From: Bradyrhizobium cytisi
GTDB lineage: Bacteria > Pseudomonadota > Alphaproteobacteria > Rhizobiales > Xanthobacteraceae
Direction: 5' to 3'
Assembly (NCBI RefSeq): GCF_008123515.1
Contig: NZ_VSSR01000042.1
Coordinates: forward strand, 329,755 to 393,754
Length of the DNA: 64,000 nucleotides
Part shown: positions 47,884-56,586 of the stretch, piece by piece
How the letters are laid out: each line of letters begins with the position of its first letter
Numbering within the stretch: position 1 is the stretch's first letter
The notes under the pieces: generated by a model
What the model was told of the DNA's origin: nothing
Database searches by the model: none
What the model saw: the letters and a program-made list of their open reading frames with translations, nothing else
Program-made: the position numbers and the translations under genes

Positions 47884-48489
47884 CTATTTGCCCCGCGCGC
47901 CCGGCGGCTCGAGGATGACCTCCTTGAGATCGTCGCCGCTGATGACGACGATCGCGAAATTAAGCCGTCCGCGTTCGCGCACCAGTCCGCCGCTGATGGC
48001 TTTGCCGGACGCCGCCTGCTCGGCGACGCGCACTGCGTCCGCCAGGCGGTGTCTGATGGTGCCGAGCACTGCGAGGTTGCTGCGATCCTCGTGGTCCAGC
48101 TCGGCCAGGGGCAGGGCAGCTTCGCCGCCGATGAGCTCGCCGGTCGCGGCGTTGATGGTGTGACGCCAGATCCGGTCGTTGTGCAGGGTTTTGACCCGGT
48201 ACACCGGTACGCCCGCGCCGCCGTCGAAGCTGATATCCGCGGTCGTGGCCCCGGCATGACGGGCTTCCGCAATCGCCATGGCCTGGCTGATCGAGATCGA
48301 CGAGCCGCGGAAGCGTTCGATCTCGCGGCTGACGGCCTGGCGGTCCGCTGCAGCGTCCCCATCTGTCTCGTCGTGGAGGGCGGTGGGTGTGCTCCCCGCC
48401 GAGACGACCGCGCGGGCGGGCGCTGCGACGAGCAGCCCCGACAGGGCGACCGCCAGCAACCCGTACACCCGTCGTCTCGTCGCGCTCAT
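47884..48489 (-). CDS. Secreted PepSY-domain protein
   Basis: A 201-aa exported protein. Signal peptide residues 1–28 (RRRVYGLLAVALSGLLVAAPARA). Two PepSY-type units follow: ISISQAMAIAEARHAGATTA… VPVYRVKTLHNDRIWRHTINAATGELIG, and AVRVAEQAASGKAISGGLV… FAIVVISGDDLKEVILEP. PepSY domains are thought to inhibit proteases or bind in the cell envelope. GAGGATTC precedes ATG 48489. Its promoter at 48680–48707 carries the same operator as the patatin gene on the other side of the TetR gene. Confidence 0.83.
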   Translation of the reverse strand: MSATRRRVYGLLAVALSGLLVAAPARAVVSAGSTPTALHDETDGDAAADRQAVSREIERFRGSSISISQAMAIAEARHAGATTADISFDGGAGVPVYRVKTLHNDRIWRHTINAATGELIGGEAALPLAELDHEDRSNLAVLGTIRHRLADAVRVAEQAASGKAISGGLVRERGRLNFAIVVISGDDLKEVILEPPGARGK

Positions 48490-48679
48490 GGTCGAATCCT
48501 CGGCCGGCAAGCCTTGAACCAGCAAGTGTGCCGGATAATCGTAAAGAAGTCGCGGCCGACCACGGGCAATGGCCGGCCGCTGATAGCAGCAACGGGCTGT
48601 ACCCGTCGCGGCGATCTAAGCGGTCCGGTCCTCTTTTGGGGCTGGTGAAAAAAGTGGCCCGTCCCGCTCGATAAACAAA

Positions 48680-48707
48680 ACCATACCGTATCGTTTTATT
48701 CTGTCAA
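48680..48707 (-). promoter_or_regulatory. Promoter with TetR-type operator upstream of the PepSY gene
   Basis: On the minus strand TTGACA (48707–48702), 16 bases, TATGGT (48685–48680). The spacer and −10 contain AATAAAACGATACGGTAT, with the dyad ATACGGTAT over the −10. The same 18-bp motif with one change is found at 50925–50942. The spacing places the transcript start near 48673, about 185 bases before the PepSY start codon. Confidence 0.65.
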
Positions 48708-48756
48708 CGAAGAGACCCGCGTCCCCTGGGGACAAATCGCCAGTTTCACGGAAATG

Positions 48757-49515
48757 TCAGCGGGAAGGGCGGCGCCGTTGGGGCGCTTTGGTCGTGTCTT
48801 TGGACGTGCTTTGCACGCGGCCGGCAGGTCCGAGCGCACCGGCCAGGAACAGCTTGATCGCCGCGCGCATCCGCTTCTCTGCGGCCTTGATCTCCATCGG
48901 CGTGCCGAACGTCGCCATGCGGTGAGTGTGGCCAACGACGACGTCGAGGAACACTTCGGCCGCGATCGTGGTGTCGTCGACATCGAGCGCGCCTTGCGCC
49001 ACCAGATGGTCGAAGAAGCGCGCGGTCGTCGCCACGGCCTTCAGCCAGCCTTCTTCCTTGCCGAGCTTGGCGATGTCGGGGAAGTTGATCGCCTGTGACG
49101 TCATCATGCGGCTGAACGCCATGGCGTCGGGCCCGCAGGTGAAATTGAGCATTTCGCGCCCGATCTCCACCAGCCGCTGCTCGACCGAAATGTCGGATGA
49201 GCTGCCGAGCTGCGTCTCGGCCGCAGCCGACAGTGGCGCAAGCCAGCGCGCAATCTCGCGCCTCAGCACCGCCGTGAACAGCCCGCGCTTGTCGCCGTAA
49301 CGGGAATAGACGGTCGGCTTGCTGACGCGAGCTGCTTCCGCCACCGCGTCGAGCGAGGTCGCATCAAATCCGCGATCGAGGAACAGGCGGGTTGCAACCT
49401 CGATCAGCCGCTGATCGCGCTCGATCGCAGCGCTCTTGGTCGGCCGGCCGCCACGCGATTTCGAGGCCTCGCGGCGTGGTGCAGCCGTTCTTGTCCTGGT
49501 CGCAGCCAATCCCAT
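48757..49515 (-). CDS. TetR/AcrR-family transcriptional regulator
   Basis: About 252 aa. A basic N-terminal tail (TRTRTAAPRREASKSRGGRP) comes before the helix-turn-helix domain LIEVATRLFLDRGFDATSLDAVAEAARVSKPTVYSRYGDKRGLFTAV, split here: helix 3 is ARVSKPTVYSRY. The ligand-binding domain has the AcrR-type C-terminal pattern EVFLDVVVGHTHRM. ATG 49515 is used; an ATG at 49563 is possible; neither has a good ribosome binding site. It lies between the patatin and PepSY genes, both of which have a common dyad operator, so it is the likely repressor of both. Confidence 0.86.
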   Translation of the reverse strand: MGLAATRTRTAAPRREASKSRGGRPTKSAAIERDQRLIEVATRLFLDRGFDATSLDAVAEAARVSKPTVYSRYGDKRGLFTAVLRREIARWLAPLSAAAETQLGSSSDISVEQRLVEIGREMLNFTCGPDAMAFSRMMTSQAINFPDIAKLGKEEGWLKAVATTARFFDHLVAQGALDVDDTTIAAEVFLDVVVGHTHRMATFGTPMEIKAAEKRMRAAIKLFLAGALGPAGRVQSTSKDTTKAPQRRRPSR

Positions 49516-49663
49516 GCCCAATGATATGCCCAATGATTCCTGCGCGATCGTGCCAGTGATCATTGTTCTATAACGTGCCGCGACCGGGCCGTCATCGCGA
49601 ATCTGGCGGAATTGGCCGTAGCGTCAACGGTCTCGCTGCGAACGCCGTTCCACGACGCGGTTG

Positions 49664-50818
49664 TCACGGCATCCGCGAGGTCCAGGCCTGGCCGCCTGCC
49701 GCTTTCTCGTATCCATATTGGTAGAGCGCCCGCATATAGCCGGTGTCGAAGCCTTCGGACGGGGGCGCCGGATAATCGCGCTCGATGTAGGAGAGATGGA
49801 AGCCGAGGTGGTTGCGCTGGGCGAAGTCATAGGTCGAGAAGATGATCGAGCGCGTCTGCGATTGCGTGATCGAGGACAGGCTGCGTGAGGCGACATCGAT
49901 CGTGCTGTTGGCGACGAGCTCGAAGTTGCGTTCGATCTTCTTGTTGACGAGGATGTAGATGTCCATCTTCGCCTTATCAGGCAGGCGCCCCTGGAACAGC
50001 AGGGCCTCCGGCAAGGTCAGCACGGGCGCCGTCACGCCACCATCGACATGCATCTCCTGAAATTTGCGGCCCTGGCCTTCGGCCTCGATCAGGATCGGCG
50101 GAAACACCAGGGGGATGCTGGCGGACGCCGCCATCACGTCCCGGAACAGCTTCAGCGCGTCGGGCGTGCCGACCGCCGCGATCTTGCCCATGTCCCAGAT
50201 CGCGGTGCGCTGGGTGTCGAGATCGGTGGTGACCACCAGCAGCCGCCGGCCCCTGGCGTTCTCGCGGGCGACCTGTGCCATGATTTCCGGCCCGACATAG
50301 CGCGCGACCAGCTCGCGCAGCCGCGTATTGCCGAACAGGCCGGAGCCGAACAGCACGCGGATGATGCTGGGATCGTTCAGCAGGCTTTCGGCGATGCCGC
50401 TGGTGTAGAGCTCTCGAAGCGTGTCGTCATATTGGGATCCGAGGAAGGCAAAGGGCGCGATCAGGCCGCCGGTGCTCACGCCCGAGACGGCGGAGAATGT
50501 CGGACGGTTACGCGCCGCGGTCCAGCCGTTCAGCACGCCGACGCCATAGGCGCCATCGGCACCGCCGCCTGATAGCGCAAGATAGGTTCTGCTTCCGGTT
50601 GCCCTGTCCTGCTCGAAGCTGAACTTCGTGATGGGCTCGTCGGCGTAGCGCCGCAGGCCGTCGATATCGAGCACGCGCGAAGCACTCGCATCGGCCGCCG
50701 TATACGGCGTGCGGGGGAGCGAGGTGCAGGCGGCGAGTGCCAGGCTGCACGCGAGTGCTACCGACCTGATCAGGCGGGCGCCTGTCCGCTTTGTCCAGCC
50801 ATCGGGGAGGCTGGACAT
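49664..50818 (-). CDS. Patatin-like phospholipase, lipoprotein
   Basis: About 384 aa. Lipobox LALAAC with Cys31 counting from ATG 50818, so it is likely anchored in the outer membrane. Patatin catalytic features are all present: oxyanion loop LSGGGADGAYG, nucleophile Ser in SGVSTGG (GxSxG), and the catalytic Asp in HVDGGV. It should hydrolyse phospholipid or other acyl ester bonds. Upstream starts at 50845 and 50866 are open; none has a good ribosome binding site. A TetR-type operator lies about 105 bases upstream, and the TetR gene is 148 bases downstream. Confidence 0.9.
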   Translation of the reverse strand: MSSLPDGWTKRTGARLIRSVALACSLALAACTSLPRTPYTAADASASRVLDIDGLRRYADEPITKFSFEQDRATGSRTYLALSGGGADGAYGVGVLNGWTAARNRPTFSAVSGVSTGGLIAPFAFLGSQYDDTLRELYTSGIAESLLNDPSIIRVLFGSGLFGNTRLRELVARYVGPEIMAQVARENARGRRLLVVTTDLDTQRTAIWDMGKIAAVGTPDALKLFRDVMAASASIPLVFPPILIEAEGQGRKFQEMHVDGGVTAPVLTLPEALLFQGRLPDKAKMDIYILVNKKIERNFELVANSTIDVASRSLSSITQSQTRSIIFSTYDFAQRNHLGFHLSYIERDYPAPPSEGFDTGYMRALYQYGYEKAAGGQAWTSRMP

Positions 50819-50921
50819 CTCAGTCGAACAATTGGGGAGGGGCATCGGTCGGTGGCTGACGATCACGCATCTACGGCCGCCGGCGATTTGCCGCGGCGTC
50901 TCGTCCAGCCCCCGCTATTAA

Positions 50922-50948
50922 ACTATACTGTATCGTTTTATTTATCAA
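50922..50948 (-). promoter_or_regulatory. Promoter with TetR-type operator upstream of the patatin gene
   Basis: On the minus strand TTGATA (50948–50943), about 15 bases, TATAGT (50927–50922). The motif AATAAAACGATACAGTAT in between is identical to that before the PepSY gene except for one base (A for G), including the ATACNGTAT dyad over the −10. Confidence 0.65.
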
Positions 50949-51047
50949 GCGTGACCGGTATCACGTCCGCGTCAGCGGTGTTCCAGTCTGGGGCATCGCG
51001 GTCCGGGCGGGTTGATCGGCATGTCTCGACACGCAATAAGCACCGCC

Positions 51048-52196
51048 ATGAGTCTCCCCAATGCTGGTCTACCCAATCATTTCGAACTGCTCGCCACCGA
51101 TGGCTCGGCGCGCGCCGGCCGCCTGACCACGCCCCATGGCGTGGTGCGGACCCCGGCCTTCATGCCGGTCGGCACGGCCGGCGCCATGAAGGGCATGCAT
51201 TGGCGCGAGGTGCGCGATGCCGGCGCCGACATCGTGCTCGGCAACACCTATCACCTGATGCTGCGTCCGGGCGCCGAGCGTATCAACGCCCTCGGCGGCC
51301 TGCAGAGATTTACCGGCTGGAACGGGCCGATGCTGACGGATTCCGGCGGCTTCCAGGTGATGTCGCTGTCGGACCTGCGCAAGATCAGCGAGCACGCTGT
51401 CACCTTCCGCTCGCATATCGACGGCGCCAAGATCGAACTGTCGCCGGAGCGCTCGATCGAGGTGCAGCGCCTGCTCGGCTCCGACATCGCGATGCAGATG
51501 GACGAATGCGTGCGGCTGCCGGCGGAGCGCGACGACATCGACCGCGCGATGCTGCTGTCGCTGCGCTGGGCCGAGCGAAGCAAGCGGGCCTTCGAGAGCG
51601 CGCCCGACGGCTACATGCTGTTCGGCATCGTCCAGGGCGGCGACATCCCTCAGCTGCGCCATGCCAGCGCGCAGGGCCTCGTCGAGATCGGCTTCCACGG
51701 CTATGCGATCGGCGGGCTTGCGGTCGGCGAGCCGCAGGCGGTGATGCTGGCGATGATCGACGAGACCGCGCCGGCGCTACCGTTGGACCGGCCGCGTTAT
51801 CTCATGGGCGTCGGCACGCCGGACGACATTCTCGAGGCGGTCAAGCGTGGCATCGACATGTTCGATTGCGTGATGCCGACGCGCAATGGCCGCCACGGCG
51901 TGGCCTTCACGCGCTTCGGCCAGGTCAATCTGCGCAACGCGCGCCACGCCGACGATCCGCGTCCGCTCGACGAAGAGAGCTCATGGCCGTCGGCGCGCAA
52001 TTGCGCGCGCGCCTACCTGCACCATCTCGTCAAGGCCGGCGAGACGCTTGGGGCGATGCTGCTGTCCGAAATCAATATCGCTTACTACCAGTTCCTGATG
52101 CAGGGCATCAGGGGCGCGATCGCACACGGAACATTCGACGAGTTCTATCAGCGTACGCGCGAGGACTGGGCGAGGGGCGACATCGCCCCGCGCTAG
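51048..52196 (+). CDS. tgt: Queuine/preQ1 tRNA-guanine transglycosylase
   Basis: Tgt exchanges guanine 34 of certain tRNAs for preQ1, the step before QueA. A 382-aa TIM barrel: DSGGFQVMSL with the catalytic Asp, LMGVGTPDDILEAVKRGIDMFDCVMPTR with the second Asp and the substrate loop. The zinc-site Cys/His set normally near the C-terminus (CxCxxC…H) is not visible: ARAYLHHLVKAGE keeps the His, but the expected CxC has become SSWPSARNCARAYL with one Cys. ATG 51048 is preferred over ATG 51021. The gene stands alone 4.5 kb from queA. Confidence 0.93.
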   Translation: MSLPNAGLPNHFELLATDGSARAGRLTTPHGVVRTPAFMPVGTAGAMKGMHWREVRDAGADIVLGNTYHLMLRPGAERINALGGLQRFTGWNGPMLTDSGGFQVMSLSDLRKISEHAVTFRSHIDGAKIELSPERSIEVQRLLGSDIAMQMDECVRLPAERDDIDRAMLLSLRWAERSKRAFESAPDGYMLFGIVQGGDIPQLRHASAQGLVEIGFHGYAIGGLAVGEPQAVMLAMIDETAPALPLDRPRYLMGVGTPDDILEAVKRGIDMFDCVMPTRNGRHGVAFTRFGQVNLRNARHADDPRPLDEESSWPSARNCARAYLHHLVKAGETLGAMLLSEINIAYYQFLMQGIRGAIAHGTFDEFYQRTREDWARGDIAPR

Positions 52197-52197
52197 A

Positions 52198-52416
52198 TCA
52201 ATTGCACACGAGCCGCTGTTTGACAGCATGCTTGGTGACGAAGCCGTAACCGCAGGTGTCGCAGGTCCAGAGATAGCTGATCACGTGGTCCGAGATATAG
52301 GCGGAAGCTTCGGCGGCGACCATGGAGTCGGCGCAGACGGGACAGGTGGGCAACTCGCTGCAACGCGGATCGCCCTTCAGCGTGACGGTCGACAACACTT
52401 CAGCGACTGCTGACAT
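52198..52416 (-). CDS. Small Cys-rich putative zinc-binding protein
   Basis: A 72-aa protein. CSELPTCPVC and TCDTCGYGFV give the Cys pattern C-x5-CxxC…CxxC expected of a zinc ribbon. The ATG has AGAGAGGTC upstream. It is convergent with tgt, the stops only one base apart. No known family is recognised beyond the zinc-ribbon look. Confidence 0.7.
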   Translation of the reverse strand: MSAVAEVLSTVTLKGDPRCSELPTCPVCADSMVAAEASAYISDHVISYLWTCDTCGYGFVTKHAVKQRLVCN

Positions 52417-52639
52417 CGTGGTGACCTCTCTGCTTCGAGACCTAAGTCTAACATAAGCAGAATCAGTTGACGAGGTCGCAACACAAATGCGTTGATTTTC
52501 TGATAACTAGACCTCACGCGATTTTGCGATGCAGCGTATTTAACGTGTGCAGCATTGTCGCTTGCGTGTCGCCGCAGGCTGTCTCTAACTGTGCAAAAGC
52601 CGCGACAGAAGCGCAATTCGTTGCCACAGGGAGTCCATC

Positions 52640-53617
52640 ATGGACGCATCGTCCAATACGGGTGCAGCGCACCAGCCCGGCCGCGGCCGGATCTACCCTT
52701 CGATCGTCGAGGCTTTCGGCGACACGCCGATCGTGCGTCTGCGCCGGCTGCCCGGCATGCACGGCGTCAACGCGACCATTTTGGCAAAGCTTGAATATTT
52801 CAGTCCGGCCGCGAGCGTGAAGGACCGCATCGGCGCGGCCATGATCATCGCCATGGAAAAGGCGGGCATTATCAAGTCCGACACGGTGCTGATCGAGCCG
52901 ACCTCCGGCAATACCGGCATCGCGCTCGCCTTTGTCGCCGCCTCGCGCGGTTACCGGTTGAAGCTGGTGATGCCGGAATCCATGTCGATCGAGCGGCGCA
53001 AGATGCTCGCCTTCCTCGGTGCCGAGCTGGTGCTGACGCCGGCCGCGCAAGGCATGAAAGGCGCGATCGCGGCGGCCGAAGAACTTCTGAAGACGACCCC
53101 GAACTCGGTGATGCCGCAGCAGTTCAAGAACCTCGCCAATCCCGAGGTGCATCGCCGCACCACCGCGGAGGAGATATGGAACGACACCGCCGGCAACATC
53201 GACTTCTTCGTCGCCGGCGTCGGCACCGGCGGCACCATCACCGGTGTCGGTCAGGTCCTGAAGCCGCGCAAGCCCTCTTTGCGGGTCGTCGCGGTCGAGC
53301 CCGAGGAGAGCCCGGTGCTGTCGGGCGGCCAGCATACGCCGCACAAGATCCAGGGCATCGGCGCGGGCTTCGTGCCCGACATTCTCGACCGCTCCGTGAT
53401 CGACGAGATCGTGAAGATCGACTCAACCGCGGCGATCGAGATCTCGCGGGCGCTAGCGCGGCATGAGGGCATTCCGGGCGGCATCTCCTCCGGCGCCGCG
53501 ATCGCCGCAGCGCTCCAGATCGGCAAGCGGCCGGAAGCTGAGGGAAAAACCATTCTGGCTATAGTGCCGTCCTTCTCCGAGCGGTATCTTTCGACTGTTC
53601 TGTTTGAAGGAATCTGA
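52640..53617 (+). CDS. cysK: Cysteine synthase A
   Basis: CysK makes cysteine from O-acetylserine and sulfide. A 325-aa PLP enzyme: the Schiff-base Lys is K61 in FSPAASVKDRIG, then PTSGNTGIALAFVAASRGYRL, the TSGNT loop binding substrate, and GTGGTITGVG holding the phosphate. The Ser near GGISSGAAIAA contacts the PLP nitrogen. GGGAG is upstream of the ATG. The next gene starts 3 bases later. Confidence 0.96.
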   Translation: MDASSNTGAAHQPGRGRIYPSIVEAFGDTPIVRLRRLPGMHGVNATILAKLEYFSPAASVKDRIGAAMIIAMEKAGIIKSDTVLIEPTSGNTGIALAFVAASRGYRLKLVMPESMSIERRKMLAFLGAELVLTPAAQGMKGAIAAAEELLKTTPNSVMPQQFKNLANPEVHRRTTAEEIWNDTAGNIDFFVAGVGTGGTITGVGQVLKPRKPSLRVVAVEPEESPVLSGGQHTPHKIQGIGAGFVPDILDRSVIDEIVKIDSTAAIEISRALARHEGIPGGISSGAAIAAALQIGKRPEAEGKTILAIVPSFSERYLSTVLFEGI

Positions 53618-53620
53618 GAG

Positions 53621-53863
53621 ATGGCGGATCAACCACCGAGGCGGCCGCGGACATTGGGCGACGCGCGGTCGGAGGCCGAGGCAGCGTTCAAGAAGGTGAC
53701 GGCCAAGGTGGCCGCGGCGCCGCCGAAGCCGAACGTGGCGCCGGGGATCAAGGAGCAGGTCACGCTGCGCATTGATCAGGACGTGCTGGAGTTTTTCCAG
53801 GAGGGCGGCCCCGGCTGGCAGGACCGTATCAACGAAGCCCTGCGCAAGGCCGCGGGGAAGTAG
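53621..53863 (+). CDS. BrnA-like antitoxin domain protein (orphan)
   Basis: An 80-aa protein. The C-terminal half EQVTLRIDQDVLEFFQEGGPGWQDRINEAL is the ribbon-helix-helix part of BrnA antitoxins. The first 45 residues are basic and low in complexity. No BrnT-type RelE-like toxin gene lies near it. It starts 3 bases after cysK, so it is read from the cysK transcript. As it lacks a toxin, it may work only as a DNA-binding regulator. Confidence 0.8.
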   Translation: MADQPPRRPRTLGDARSEAEAAFKKVTAKVAAAPPKPNVAPGIKEQVTLRIDQDVLEFFQEGGPGWQDRINEALRKAAGK

Positions 53864-53887
53864 CTTCCTCCCAGCGAGGACGTCCGA

Positions 53888-53919
53888 CGAAAAAAGCCCG
53901 GCGGCGAGCCGGGCCTTTG
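53888..53919. terminator. Terminator between the convergent BrnA-like and caspase genes
   Basis: GCCCGGC (53896–53902) pairs with GCCGGGC (53908–53914). On the minus strand six T follow; on the plus strand CTTTG. It works best for the caspase-family gene on the minus strand. Confidence 0.8.
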
Positions 53920-53935
53920 TGCTTGCGATCAGGCC

Positions 53936-55363
53936 TCAGCGGCGGAACATGCCGCCCATCATGCCGCCGACGACGCCGCCCATGAAGGCCGCGCCGGCAT
54001 CGCCGCCGCCGCTGTGACGGGGCGCAGGTGCGCTCTGGGCCTGGGCGGGGGCACGTCGGGCCGGCTTCGAGCTGTCATCGCTTGCGGTCGGCGTCGAGGC
54101 GACGATCTCGGACAGCAGGGCCTTGTGCTGGAGCTTGTTGAGGAAGCCCGTCGACGGATAGCCGCGGGCGGCCTGCCAGCGCTTGAGCACGGTCCGGGTC
54201 TCGTCGTTGAACGCGCCGGTCACCTTGGTGTCGAAGCCGAGGCCGTTGAGGCGGCGCTGCACGTCGCGGCGCTGACCCTTGTCGAGGCCGATCTGGTCCT
54301 CGGTGAGCTGGCTGGCATCATCTGTGAAGGTCGCCGGATCGACGCCGGCATTGAGGTTGCGGGTCGTGGTCGACGGACCGTTCTGGATCGCCGCGAGCCG
54401 TGCCAGCGCCAGCGCCTTGAACTGGCCGTTCGGATAGGCGGAGAGGTAGGCGTTGAGCTCTTCCGGCTTGTTGGTTTCCTTCACCGAGCGCCAGTACTCG
54501 AGCTCGACACCGTCGGAGCTGCTGCTGGCCGCAGCCGCCGGCGTGCTGCTCGAGGCGGCGGCCGGTGCGGCGTTGGCGACCTGCTGGGTCTGCTGCGCCG
54601 GGTTGAGATAGACGGCGCCGATCAAATTGGTGTGGCCCCACGGCAGCTGGCCCTTGTGGGTCTCTTCATTGACCTGGGCGCGCACCGAGGTCATCGCCTG
54701 CTGGATCTCGACGCCGGGCTTGGTGATGTTGTCGATCAGCGCACGGGTGAACGGGCTGTTGTTGCCCTCCTGGCCATCGAGTGCCGTCTGGCCCGGGCCG
54801 GTGGCGAACGCGATCAGCGTGCCTTCGCCGGACTTCATTTCAGCGAGGCCGCTCTGCACGTTGACGCTGCGGGTCGCCGAGTTCGATTTGATCTTGGCGG
54901 CGAAGGGATTGTCGCGGCAGGCGTCGAGGAACACCAGCTTGACCTTGGCATCGCCCATGGTCTGGTCGAGCGTCAGATCGATGTTGATAGCGGCCCCCAA
55001 CTTGACGTCCATCTCCGACTTGATGTCGGCATCGACCGGCAGGAGATAGTTGCTGCCACCGACGGCGATGCCGTGACCGGCATAATAGAACACCGCGACA
55101 TCGGAGCCCTGCGCCTTGCGGCCGAAGTCGAGCAGCTTCTCCGTCATCTGGTCGCGGGTGAGGTTGGATCCTTCGATCACTTCGAAACCGACATTGCGCA
55201 GCGTCGATGCCATCGCCTTGGCGTCGATCGGCGGGTTCGGCAATTGCGCGACGTTCTTGTAGGCGCCGTTGCCGACGACGAAAGCAACGCGGCGGTCGGC
55301 CTTGGCGGCGCTGACCGACAGCGCCATGCACATCAGCGAAACGATGATGGTGAGAGTGCGCAT
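53936..55363 (-). CDS. Secreted caspase-family (C14) protein with peptidoglycan-binding-like domain
   Basis: A 475-aa protein. Signal peptide residues 1–23 (MRTLTIIVSLMCMALSVSAA). The caspase p20 domain has RVAFVVGNGAYKNV at the start, catalytic His in YYAGHGIAV and catalytic Cys in FLDACRDNPF. After an Ala/Ser linker and a short LEYWRSVKETNKPEELNAYL unit (a SEL1/TPR-like piece common in such proteins) follows a peptidoglycan-binding-type domain DVQRRLNGLGFDTKVTGAFND. The tail is Gly/Met-rich (GGVVGGMMGGMF). Start ATG 55363 fits the signal peptide. Periplasmic location and substrate are inferred. Confidence 0.88.
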   Translation of the reverse strand: MRTLTIIVSLMCMALSVSAAKADRRVAFVVGNGAYKNVAQLPNPPIDAKAMASTLRNVGFEVIEGSNLTRDQMTEKLLDFGRKAQGSDVAVFYYAGHGIAVGGSNYLLPVDADIKSEMDVKLGAAINIDLTLDQTMGDAKVKLVFLDACRDNPFAAKIKSNSATRSVNVQSGLAEMKSGEGTLIAFATGPGQTALDGQEGNNSPFTRALIDNITKPGVEIQQAMTSVRAQVNEETHKGQLPWGHTNLIGAVYLNPAQQTQQVANAAPAAASSSTPAAAASSSSDGVELEYWRSVKETNKPEELNAYLSAYPNGQFKALALARLAAIQNGPSTTTRNLNAGVDPATFTDDASQLTEDQIGLDKGQRRDVQRRLNGLGFDTKVTGAFNDETRTVLKRWQAARGYPSTGFLNKLQHKALLSEIVASTPTASDDSSKPARRAPAQAQSAPAPRHSGGGDAGAAFMGGVVGGMMGGMFRR

Positions 55364-55566
55364 CTGAAATCCCCAACAGAATCGAATGACAGTCAGCAAC
55401 AAATTGGGGTCGAATCTATACGAAAGCGCCCGGCTTCGCGCCAGCAAAACGACCGTTCACCCAACCCGTCGACCTGTGACCGAGTGTGCACGATGGAGGT
55501 GCCCCTCCAACGTGATCCAAATCACGCTCGACCACCTTGATTTGTCGCCTCAGGCTGTGCAGCGGT

Positions 55567-56436
55567 TCACTGCGCGCGGGCAGGAACGGCCGGCTTCAAA
55601 TTCAGCAGATTGCCGAACAGGATCAGGGCCGCGCCGAGCACGGTCCAGGCGTCGAGCCGTTCGGAATACAGCAGCCAGCCGGCCGTGGCGGTAAGTGGGA
55701 CCCGCAAGAAGTCCATGGGAACCACCACGGTCGCGTCCGCGTAGCGCATCGCGCTGGCGAGGCAGTAATGCGCGAAAGTGCCGCAGACCGAGATGACGGC
55801 CACCCAACCCCAGACATAGGTGGGCGGCCACGCCCAGACGTAGAGCGCCGGCAGGAAGCCCGCGACCGACTGCATGACCAGCATCCAGAACAGGATGGCC
55901 AGCGCGCTTTCGGTACGGGTGAGTGACTTGACCAATGCCATGGATACGCCGAAGCCGATGGCGGCGCCGAGTGCGATCAATTGGCCCTGATTGATCTCGC
56001 CGGCCGCCGGCCGCACGATGACGATCACGCCGACGAGGCCGAGCACGATCGCGGCGATCTTCCACGAAGTCATGCGCTCGGACAGGAAGCTGGCGGCGAG
56101 GATTGCGGTCCAGATCGGCATCGTGAACTCGATCGCCACCACCTGGCCGATCGGAATCAACGTCAGCGCAAAAAACCAGCCGAGTTGCGAGACGTAGTGG
56201 ATCAGGTTGCGTGCGACGTGCTGGGGCAGGCGCGTGGTCCTGAGCGTTCCGTAGCCGCCGGCGCGCCGGATCATCGGATAGAGCATGCAGAGGCCGAGCA
56301 GCGATCGTACCAGCATCACCTGGAAGACGTTCATCTCGCGCACGGCCTCGCGCCCCGCGACCGCCATGACCAGCGTCAGCGACAGCCAGCCGGCCATCCA
56401 GAATGCAGCCATCGTTTTGGACGGTGTCGTGCTCAT
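55567..56436 (-). CDS. DMT/EamA-family membrane exporter
   Basis: A 289-aa protein with ten membrane segments in two EamA halves. The N-terminal half has FWMAGWLSLTLVMAV and VMLVRSLLGLCML with the usual Arg; the C-terminal half ends YSERLDAWTVLGAALILFGNLLNLK, the typical closing motif. Substrate (amino acid, metabolite) cannot be told. It has divergent transcription with the RidA gene. Confidence 0.88.
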   Translation of the reverse strand: MSTTPSKTMAAFWMAGWLSLTLVMAVAGREAVREMNVFQVMLVRSLLGLCMLYPMIRRAGGYGTLRTTRLPQHVARNLIHYVSQLGWFFALTLIPIGQVVAIEFTMPIWTAILAASFLSERMTSWKIAAIVLGLVGVIVIVRPAAGEINQGQLIALGAAIGFGVSMALVKSLTRTESALAILFWMLVMQSVAGFLPALYVWAWPPTYVWGWVAVISVCGTFAHYCLASAMRYADATVVVPMDFLRVPLTATAGWLLYSERLDAWTVLGAALILFGNLLNLKPAVPARAQ

Positions 56437-56586
56437 CGGGCAGGGTGCGGGAGAGTTGATCCTGAGGGGAGGGTCGGTATCGGCGACATCACCACGGTTT
56501 GCAACGGCCAGATCTGCGGGTGCAGCGTTGCAGGACAGCGTGCTAAGGCATCAACGATCAACAAGAAAATCGGGAGATCTCCGCTC

